Below are positions 1 through 4,666 of a stretch of 6,348 nt of DNA, one piece after another; within the stretch, counting starts at the first letter, position 1, and every line of letters begins with the position of its first letter. The notes beneath the pieces are model-generated. The model saw nothing but the letters and a program-made list of their open reading frames with translations. It made no database searches and was not told the origin of the DNA. A program made the translations under genes and the position numbers. Source of the DNA: Christiangramia sp. (GTDB lineage: Bacteria; Bacteroidota; Bacteroidia; Flavobacteriales; Flavobacteriaceae); contig JAHELO010000097.1 in NCBI GenBank assembly GCA_024644145.1, forward strand, positions 1 to 6,348, in the 5' to 3' direction.

Positions 1-835
1 TTAAACTCTCCGGTCCCGAGATCCCAAGTAATTTTGTTAATATCCAGGCCATTCCCTTAACGATGATCTGGATTACACCTAAATAGAATAGCACCGAGGT
101 TAATGCTGAAAAGAATATTATAGTTGGAAGTACCTGGAACAGGAAGATGAATCCAAAACTGTCTACATCCATCATTCCACCTAGTAAAAACTCACTACCG
201 GCAGCTGTAAAATCCAGGATAAGCACGAAAATATTCCCAACGAATTCAAATACATTCTGCACTACCGTAATTTTAAGTACCCCAACGGCGAGGATCAACT
301 GTGCCGCAAGACCCATACCAACAGTTTTCCAGTTAATGGCCTTCCGGTTACTGCTAAATAAAAATGCAATGATTATAAGAACCATCATTCCTATAATTCC
401 CCTAATTAAGCTAGAAGTACTAATTCCCTCACTGGGGATCATTTGTTTGGCAGTTTTGGCAGGAATTACCTCCACCACGCTTTTATCCTGTACTCTAAGA
501 TTGTACCTGGAACCCCTGGAAGTGATAGCCATGGTAGAATCTGTAAGGGCAGTCACCCTGAGATTTTGTATCGTATCTTTTGGTTTGTTGTAAAATAATA
601 CCAGAAGTTTATTCTGGTATAAATAATCACCGCTGGCTATAGTATCATTCCCAGATTCAGAAATGAATTCAAACCGACCTTCTTTAAAATTCAGGTCAGT
701 CGCAGTTCCAAAGATCTGTTCCTGGCCGGGGACATCCTGTGTGCGATCCAGTTGCCAGTTTTTAGAAATAGTTTGAGAATTGGCTGACGTAATGGAGAAT
801 ACGATCAGGAATAGGCAACACCAGATTTTGTTCAT
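1..835 (-). CDS. nupC: NupC-type concentrative nucleoside transporter with exported N-terminal domain (3' part missing)
   Basis: Inner-membrane symporter of the concentrative nucleoside transporter (CNT) family, which takes up nucleosides with Na+ or H+. I translated 278 codons; the gene runs off the left edge. Residues 1-20 form a signal peptide (MNKIWCCLFLIVF, then SANSQ), and about 22-135 form a polar, beta-rich stretch. CNT homology starts near 143: a membrane segment at 143-160, the cytoplasmic loop SSNRKAIN (161-168), which from memory is identical in Vibrio cholerae CNT, then segments at 171-188, 196-215 and 228-256, including LPTIIFFSAL (236-245). The fragment ends at SGPESL, just before the expected first re-entrant loop with the substrate motif GQTEAP, so transport residues cannot be checked. 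The positive loop after the first CNT segment fits an outside N-terminus, which agrees with the signal peptide. Start chosen at 835: it gives the signal peptide and lies 6 bases after the stop of the upstream nuclease-family gene, so the two are almost certainly cotranscribed. Family call firm; substrate and coupling ion not known. Confidence 0.94.
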   Translation of the reverse strand, partial: MNKIWCCLFLIVFSITSANSQTISKNWQLDRTQDVPGQEQIFGTATDLNFKEGRFEFISESGNDTIASGDYLYQNKLLVLFYNKPKDTIQNLRVTALTDSTMAITSRGSRYNLRVQDKSVVEVIPAKTAKQMIPSEGISTSSLIRGIIGMMVLIIIAFLFSSNRKAINWKTVGMGLAAQLILAVGVLKITVVQNVFEFVGNIFVLILDFTAAGSEFLLGGMMDVDSFGFIFLFQVLPTIIFFSALTSVLFYLGVIQIIVKGMAWILTKLLGISGPESL

Positions 836-841
836 TTCGGG

Positions 842-1468
842 TTATTTTCTTTTGGAAATTTCGTCCCTGATGCGGGCCGCTTTTTCATAATCTTCGTGAC
901 TCACAGCTTGAGAAAGGAGTTCTTTTAACTCTTCCAGAGACATTTTTTTATAATCTGAAGTATCTTCAGAAGCTAATTCTATCTCATCTGTAAGCAGTTC
1001 TTCTTCTATGATCTCTTCTTCTTCCTTCTCGTCCTTTTCACGCTGTTTTTCCTCGGCTTTCAGATAGATGCCGGCTTTGTCCAGAATGTTCTTGTAAGTG
1101 AATATGGGTGCGTTAAAACGAAGTGCCAGGGCGATGGCATCACTGGTACGGGCATCTATGATTTCTTCTATACCTTCTCTTTCGCAAATAAGGCTCGAAT
1201 AAAAAACGCCATCAACCAGTTTGTGAATAATTACCTGTTTAACTACGATCTCGAACCTGTCTGAAAAGTTTTTGAAAAGATCGTGGGTAAGGGGTCGGGG
1301 AGGTTTGATCTCTTTTTCCAGGGCAATTGCAATAGATTGTGCTTCAAATGCTCCGATCACAATAGGCAATTTACGTTCACCCCCAACTTCGCTGAGGATC
1401 AATGCGTAAGCTCCGTTTTGTGTTTGACTATAAGATATTCCCTTGATATTCAGTCGCACTAAACTCAT
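842..1468 (-). CDS. Bifunctional nuclease (BFN/DUF151) family protein with C-terminal UVR motif
   Basis: A 208-residue cytoplasmic protein. The N-terminal BFN/DUF151 domain (about 5-135) shows the conserved LPIVIGAFEAQSIAIALE (34-51), RPLTHDL (58-64) and DARTSDAIALALR (105-117). A highly acidic, probably flexible linker follows (about 138-170, with runs of E and D). The C-terminal UvrB/UvrC (UVR) motif covers about 172-206, with MSLEELKELL and YEKAARIRDEI typical of the helical hairpin by which UvrB and UvrC touch. The BFN name comes from a plant protein reported to have DNase and RNase activity. Catalysis has not been established for most bacterial members, so the true substrate is open. The length and order BFN-acidic linker-UVR are, from memory, usual for Bacteroidota. 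It is the first gene of a unit with nupC. Its start lies only 13 bases past the T tract of the etfA terminator, so it needs its own promoter (proposed at 1512-1542) or read-through. An ATG 4 bases upstream is out of frame. Confidence 0.95.
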   Translation of the reverse strand: MSLVRLNIKGISYSQTQNGAYALILSEVGGERKLPIVIGAFEAQSIAIALEKEIKPPRPLTHDLFKNFSDRFEIVVKQVIIHKLVDGVFYSSLICEREGIEEIIDARTSDAIALALRFNAPIFTYKNILDKAGIYLKAEEKQREKDEKEEEEIIEEELLTDEIELASEDTSDYKKMSLEELKELLSQAVSHEDYEKAARIRDEISKRK

Positions 1469-1481
1469 ACATCAGTAAATT

Positions 1482-1526
1482 AAAAAGGCTGTCTAAAATA
1501 AGGAGGTTTACCAAATTTAGACAGCC
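1482..1526 (-). terminator. Intrinsic terminator after etfA
   Basis: Read on the minus strand, GGCTGTCTAAA (1526-1516) pairs perfectly over 11 bp with TTTAGACAGCC (1497-1487). The loop is 18 bases. A TTTTT tract (1486-1482) follows directly and continues as AATTT. The hairpin starts 26 bases after the etfA stop codon. On the plus strand the stem is followed only by CCTTTATG, so termination should act on etfBA transcripts. The long loop makes it somewhat weaker than a tight hairpin. A small GGTAAACC hairpin could form inside the loop. Confidence 0.85.
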
Positions 1527-1542
1527 CCTTTATGGGTCGCAA
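1512..1542 (-). promoter_or_regulatory. Candidate Bacteroidota-type promoter of the nuclease-family gene/nupC unit, inside the etfA terminator
   Basis: On the minus strand TAAATTTG (1519-1512) matches the Bacteroidota -7 consensus TAnnTTTG exactly, and TTG (1542-1540) lies 20 bases upstream, within the usual range for the -33 element. A start a few bases downstream (about 1507-1503) falls in the terminator loop and gives a leader of roughly 35-40 bases. It is the only good match I found close upstream of the nuclease-family gene. The consensus is established knowledge for the phylum; use of this site is inference. Confidence 0.6.
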
Positions 1543-1552
1543 TTTATGAAAA

Positions 1553-2521
1553 TTATGCGTTTTTCTCTTTAAATTCCTTCAATTTTTCATTTAGCTTAGG
1601 CACCACTTCAAAGGCATCTCCAACAACTCCATAGTCTGCAGCCTTAAAGAAAGGAGCTTCCGGATCGTTGTTAATCACCACCTTGGTTTTGGCCGCGTTG
1701 ATCCCTGCAAGATGCTGAATAGCACCTGAAATACCAACGGCTATATATAAATTAGAGGCTACAGGTTTCCCGGTCTGGCCAACGTGTTCACTATGCGGTC
1801 TCCATCCCATATCACTAACCGGTTTGGAACATGCCGTCGCAGCGCCAAGTATATCTGCCATCTCTTCTATCATTCCCCAGTTCTCCGGACCTTTTAAGCC
1901 ACGACCACCAGAAACTACCACTTCAGCATCGGCGATGGTTACCTTATTAGTCGCCTTATCTACAGATTCTACGTTTACTGAAAAGTCTTCAGCAGATAAT
2001 TCAGGGTTAAAATCTTCGGCGGCAGCGTCTGCTTGAACTTCCTTAAGACCAAAAGCATTCTTGGCCACCCCTACAATCTTAACATCTGTATCGATCTTGG
2101 TGAAGCTGAATGCCTTATTGGTAAATGCTGTTCTTTTAACGGTAAATGGTTCTGTACTTTCCGGCAGGGCCACTACATTTGAGGCATATCCCGCCTGAAG
2201 CTGTACTGCTAATAACGGTGCAAGATATTTACTGTTAGCGCTCTGGCTTAATACTACCACTTTTGCACCTTCTTTTTCTGCAGCCTGCTTAAGAGCATCG
2301 GCATATGCTTCTGCATTAAAGTTCTTAAGCTTATCGTTACCTACCTTTAATACTTTATCTACACCATATTTTCCTAGCTCTGAAATATCTTCAGCATTAA
2401 AAGTAACAGCAGTTACAGATGTTCCCATCATTCCTGCTACTTCTTTTGCATAGGAAGCAACTTCGTAAGCAGCTTTCTTGAATTTTCCTTCTTCTGATTC
2501 TATATATACTAAAACTGACAT
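1553..2521 (-). CDS. etfA: Electron transfer flavoprotein subunit alpha
   Basis: Alpha subunit of the soluble, FAD-carrying heterodimer that accepts electrons from acyl-CoA dehydrogenases (fatty-acid and branched-chain amino-acid breakdown) and passes them to ETF:quinone oxidoreductase. It has 322 residues, full length for the family. The N-terminal ETF domain is about 1-180. The C-terminal FAD-binding domain is about 200-318, with SGGRG (204-208), KPVSDMGW (233-240), VGQTG (247-251), LYIAVGISGAIQHLAG (258-273), NNDPEAP (284-290) and ADYGVVGD (295-302). The family signature is nearly complete, but K280 and V282 stand where a hydrophobic residue and alanine are usual. The protein is strikingly alanine- and lysine-rich. 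The start at 2521 gives the normal MSVLVYIE opening and follows a purine-rich AGAAGAAAA leader. It is the second gene of the etfBA operon, 53 bases after etfB, and a terminator follows it. Confidence 0.97.
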   Translation of the reverse strand: MSVLVYIESEEGKFKKAAYEVASYAKEVAGMMGTSVTAVTFNAEDISELGKYGVDKVLKVGNDKLKNFNAEAYADALKQAAEKEGAKVVVLSQSANSKYLAPLLAVQLQAGYASNVVALPESTEPFTVKRTAFTNKAFSFTKIDTDVKIVGVAKNAFGLKEVQADAAAEDFNPELSAEDFSVNVESVDKATNKVTIADAEVVVSGGRGLKGPENWGMIEEMADILGAATACSKPVSDMGWRPHSEHVGQTGKPVASNLYIAVGISGAIQHLAGINAAKTKVVINNDPEAPFFKAADYGVVGDAFEVVPKLNEKLKEFKEKNA

Positions 2522-2574
2522 TTTTCTTCTGATTTAATAATTTGAAATTCTTTTTAGGACCGTAACTAGATCAA

Positions 2575-3321
2575 TTAGATGGCCTTCGCTTCATTATGAA
2601 GAAGGTCTATCAATTCATCCAGATTATCTGGGTCAATTAATTTAACCGCTCCTTTTGGAGCCGGTTTTTCAAATTTCACCGCTTCAGTTTTTGTACCGCT
2701 TTCTGAAGGTTCTACAACGTTAAGAGGTTTTTTTCTGGCCTGCATGATTCCTCTCATATTAGGTATACGCAGGTCACTTTCTTCTACAAGACCTTTTTGC
2801 CCCCCAATAACTAATGGAAGGGAAGCAGTTAAAGTTTCTTTACCTCCATCGATCTCACGAATGGCCTTGGCATTTTCACCCTCGATTTCCAGGCTGATGC
2901 AGTTATTTATAAAATTGGCATCAATAAGTCCGGCTAACATTCCCGGAACCATACCACCATTATAATCTATAGATTCTCTTCCAGCGATTACCAGGTCATA
3001 GCCTCCGTCTTTTACCACTTTAGCAAGCTCTTTAGCTACCTGAAAGCCGTCTTTTGCCTCGGTATTCACACGAATGGCAGAATCTGCACCTATAGCAAGT
3101 GCTTTTCTAAGAGTAGGCTCGGTTTCAGCTCCTCCAACATTTACCACATCTACACTCGCGCCTTGCTTTTCTTTAAACCACATTGCTCTTGTAAGACCAA
3201 ATTCATCATTAGGATTGATCACAAACTGAACTCCGTTAGTATCAAATTTGGTATCTCCATCAGTAAAATTGATTTTTGATGTAGTGTCAGGCACGTGACT
3301 AATACATACTAGGATTTTCAT
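2575..3321 (-). CDS. etfB: Electron transfer flavoprotein subunit beta
   Basis: Beta subunit of electron transfer flavoprotein. It binds AMP and packs against the alpha subunit, and it carries the loop that recognises partner dehydrogenases. It has 248 residues, normal length. The opening MKILVCISHVPDT is typical. INPNDEFGLTRAM (35-47) and GADSAIRV (78-85) fit the family, and AGRESIDYNGG (113-123) is the nucleotide-binding segment. The ETF-beta signature region runs from IREIDGG (154-160) to SLPLVIGG (167-174), with G173 where a small residue such as T, A, C or S is usual. IPNMRGIMQARKKPL (186-200) matches the usual partner-recognition and linker segment. The bases just before the start read TTTATAT, with an A-rich run further up and no clear Shine-Dalgarno site. 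It is the first gene of the operon and diverges from pdhB. I could not place its promoter with confidence: the best -7-like match, TACCTTCG (3366-3359 on the minus strand), has one mismatch and no well-spaced -33 element. Confidence 0.97.
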   Translation of the reverse strand: MKILVCISHVPDTTSKINFTDGDTKFDTNGVQFVINPNDEFGLTRAMWFKEKQGASVDVVNVGGAETEPTLRKALAIGADSAIRVNTEAKDGFQVAKELAKVVKDGGYDLVIAGRESIDYNGGMVPGMLAGLIDANFINNCISLEIEGENAKAIREIDGGKETLTASLPLVIGGQKGLVEESDLRIPNMRGIMQARKKPLNVVEPSESGTKTEAVKFEKPAPKGAVKLIDPDNLDELIDLLHNEAKAI

Positions 3322-3342
3322 ATATAAAGTTCTTTTTTTAAT

Positions 3343-3362
3343 AAAACGTTTTCGTTGACGAA
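3343..3362. repeat. Two adjacent small palindromes in the etfB leader region
   Basis: AAAACGTTTT (3343-3352) is a perfect 10-base palindrome. It abuts and overlaps by two bases a second inverted repeat, TTCGT-TG-ACGAA (3351-3362). They lie 22-41 bases upstream of the etfB start, where a repressor site could sit. Operator function is inference from position and symmetry only. Short AT-rich palindromes also arise by chance. Confidence 0.35.
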
Positions 3363-3388
3363 GGTAAGTATTTTAAATCAAAAAATGC

Positions 3389-3400
3389 TATGCATGCATA
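3389..3400. repeat. 12-base perfect palindrome, possible operator
   Basis: TATGCATGCATA (3389-3400) is a perfect palindrome, 68 bases upstream of the etfB start and 229 bases upstream of pdhB. Its place in the divergent region suggests a dimeric regulator site near the etfB promoter. No regulator can be named from the sequence. Confidence 0.35.
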
Positions 3401-3425
3401 ATAAAATTAATCACATTTTTCTGTG

Positions 3426-3447
3426 AAAATTTAAGCAAAATTTAAGC
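3426..3447. repeat. 11-base tandem repeat, two copies
   Basis: AAAATTTAAGC occurs twice in perfect head-to-tail copy (3426-3436 and 3437-3447). The period is about one helical turn, so both copies would face the same side of the DNA. This may be a paired protein site, a phased A-tract bend, or a simple slippage duplication. Confidence 0.6.
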
Positions 3448-3459
3448 TTTTGGGGGTAA

Positions 3460-3490
3460 TTCAGGTATAAGTTCAGGAAAAGCTCCTGAA
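3460..3490. repeat. TTCAGG cluster with a 7-bp inverted repeat
   Basis: TTCAGG occurs at 3460-3465 and again at 3472-3477, 12 bases apart. The second copy forms a perfect inverted repeat with the following bases, TTCAGGA-AAAGC-TCCTGAA (3472-3490). There is no T tract on either strand, so it is not a terminator. It lies 100 bases upstream of the pdhB -7 box and could be a regulator site for either gene; that is inference. Confidence 0.4.
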
Positions 3491-3589
3491 AATTGAATAT
3501 TCCGCTAGTCTGGTATTCGGGCAGATTCAGAATAGTGAATGTATGTAAAATTTTACTCGGCAAATATGGTATATACCTTAATGAATTAC

Positions 3590-3597
3590 TATTTTTG
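3590..3597 (+). promoter_or_regulatory. pdhB: Candidate -7 box of the pdhB promoter
   Basis: TATTTTTG (3590-3597) matches TAnnTTTG exactly and ends 32 bases before the pdhB start, implying a leader of about 25-28 bases. The -33 element is poor: only ATG (3566-3568) or TGG (3567-3569) lies at the right distance, where TTG is expected. The promoter may be weak or depend on an activator. Confidence 0.5.
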
Positions 3598-3629
3598 CTC
3601 TGCAGGAATAAAAAATTAGATTTTATATA

Positions 3630-4607
3630 ATGAGGACAATTCAATTTAGAGAAGCCGTTGCCGAGGCGATGAGCGAAGAAATGCGTCTGGACGACAGCAT
3701 CTATTTAATGGGAGAGGAAGTTGCTGAATACAACGGAGCCTATAAAGCTTCTAAAGGAATGCTAGACGAATTTGGTCCTGAAAGAGTTATAGATACTCCA
3801 ATTGCTGAACTTGGTTTTGCAGGGATCGGGGTAGGATCGGCAATGAATGGGAATCGTCCTATTATTGAATTCATGACCTTCAACTTTTCTCTTGTTGGAA
3901 TTGACCAGATCATTAATAACGCCGCCAAGATGAGACAAATGAGCGGTGGCCAGTTTAATATCCCTATTGTTTTTCGTGGGCCTACCGGTTCTGCTGGTCA
4001 GTTAGGGGCTACACACTCTCAGGCTTTTGAGAGCTGGTATGCGAATACTCCTGGTTTAAAAGTGATTGTACCTTCTAATCCATACGATGCTAAGGGTCTT
4101 TTAAAGGCAGCGATACGCGATGACGATCCGGTGATCTTCATGGAAAGTGAGCAAATGTACGGTGATAAAGGGGAAGTGCCAGAAGAGGAATACCTTATTG
4201 AAATTGGAAAAGCAGATATTAAAAGGGAAGGTAGTGATGTAACTATCGTTTCTTTCGGAAAGATAATTAAGGAGGCTTATAAAGCCGCCGATCAGCTTGC
4301 TGAAGAAAATATCTCTTGTGAGATCATCGATCTTAGAACTGTTCGTCCTATGGATCATGATGCTATTCTTGAATCTGTGAAGAAAACCAACCGTTTGGTG
4401 ATCCTTGAGGAAGCATGGCCATTTGGCAATGTAGCCACAGAAATCACATACCAGGTACAGTCTAAAGCATTTGATTACCTGGATGCACCAATAATTAAAT
4501 TAAATACGGCAGATACTCCGGCGCCATATTCACCGGGACTTTTACAGGAATGGCTTCCAAACAGCGATGATGTTGTTAAAGCTGTGAAAAAGGTCATGTA
4601 TAAATAA
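3630..4607 (+). CDS. pdhB: Pyruvate dehydrogenase E1 component, beta subunit
   Basis: Beta subunit of the thiamine-diphosphate-dependent E1 heterotetramer, which decarboxylates pyruvate and passes the acetyl group to lipoyl-E2. It has 325 residues, full length. The pyrimidine-binding transketolase domain is about 4-178, with GEEVAEYNGAYK (28-39), DTPIAELGFAG (55-65; E60 corresponds to the glutamate that activates the cofactor), EFMTFNF (80-86), FRGPTGSAGQ (115-124) and the ATHSQ histidine (H129). The C-terminal transketolase domain is about 197-318, with DLRTVRPMD (234-242) and a late PAPYSPGL. Pattern and spacing resemble human E1 beta closely, which favours pyruvate over branched-chain oxo-acids, though only by family likeness. 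The gene is alone: no E1 alpha, E2 or E3 lies within the window, and the next gene is unrelated. A strong terminator follows. The start at 3630 gives the usual MRTIQFREA opening and is preceded by an AT-rich leader without a Shine-Dalgarno site. Confidence 0.97.
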   Translation: MRTIQFREAVAEAMSEEMRLDDSIYLMGEEVAEYNGAYKASKGMLDEFGPERVIDTPIAELGFAGIGVGSAMNGNRPIIEFMTFNFSLVGIDQIINNAAKMRQMSGGQFNIPIVFRGPTGSAGQLGATHSQAFESWYANTPGLKVIVPSNPYDAKGLLKAAIRDDDPVIFMESEQMYGDKGEVPEEEYLIEIGKADIKREGSDVTIVSFGKIIKEAYKAADQLAEENISCEIIDLRTVRPMDHDAILESVKKTNRLVILEEAWPFGNVATEITYQVQSKAFDYLDAPIIKLNTADTPAPYSPGLLQEWLPNSDDVVKAVKKVMYK

Positions 4608-4619
4608 GCCTATTCAAAC

Positions 4620-4627
4620 TATATTTG
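4620..4627 (+). promoter_or_regulatory. Candidate -7 box for the DUF5686 gene, abutting the pdhB terminator
   Basis: TATATTTG (4620-4627) matches TAnnTTTG exactly and directly precedes the 5' arm of the pdhB terminator. It sits inside a small inverted repeat, TTCAAA-CTATA-TTTGAA (4613-4629). The -33 position holds only ATG (4596-4598, spacer 21), one mismatch from TTG. A start at about 4632-4635 would give a leader of roughly 32-35 bases for the gene at 4667. Confidence 0.45.
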
Positions 4628-4658
4628 AAACTTCATCCTCGTGATGAAGTTTTTTTTT
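4628..4658 (+). terminator. Intrinsic terminator after pdhB
   Basis: AAACTTCATC (4628-4637) and GATGAAGTTT (4643-4652) form a perfect 10-bp stem with a 5-base CTCGT loop, and nine T residues follow (4650-4658, partly within the arm). It lies 20 bases after the pdhB stop. The form is classic and strong. On the minus strand the stem is followed by bases without a T tract, so it acts in one direction. Confidence 0.93.
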
Positions 4659-4666
4659 ATCCAATA

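Larger units (their letters stand above)
3322..3629. other. Divergent regulatory region between etfB and pdhB
   Basis: A 308-base, AT-rich, gene-free stretch between two divergently read genes, so it must hold both promoters. It contains a candidate pdhB -7 box, several palindromes and short repeats (listed separately) and a G5 run (3452-3456). I see no convincing gene. A 77-codon minus-strand reading frame across 3411-3644 has low-complexity, F/L/N/Y-rich content with no recognised family and overlaps the pdhB start. No terminator is expected or seen. Confidence 0.8.

Noticed and set aside
147..593. Plus-strand reading frame of 148 codons
   Set aside because: It lies antisense to the nupC fragment, whose signal peptide and CNT motifs are clear. 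The product is low-complexity and matches nothing I recognise.
1824..2036. Plus-strand reading frames at 1824-2036 and 2744-2965
   Set aside because: Both are antisense to well-conserved parts of etfA and etfB, and their serine/proline-rich products are typical of reversed coding sequence.
2522..2574. Possible promoter or regulatory element between etfB and etfA
   Set aside because: The 53-base gap shows no terminator and no exact TAnnTTTG on the minus strand. The simplest reading is one transcript.
3359..3366. TACCTTCG on the minus strand as the etfB -7 box
   Set aside because: One mismatch to TAnnTTTG, and the nearest TTG is only 12 bases upstream, too close for a -33 element. Not listed as a promoter.
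3472..3490. Inverted repeat considered as a terminator
   Set aside because: No T tract follows on either strand, and it lies between divergent genes where no transcript should end.
3411..3644. Minus-strand reading frame of 77 codons in the divergent region
   Set aside because: Its content is what AT-rich noncoding DNA gives (F, L, N, Y, K), it shows no family, and its start lies within pdhB. It would cover the pdhB promoter.
3740..4358. Minus-strand reading frames at 3740-3928 and 4101-4358
   Set aside because: Both are antisense to conserved transketolase domains of pdhB and have no recognised motifs.
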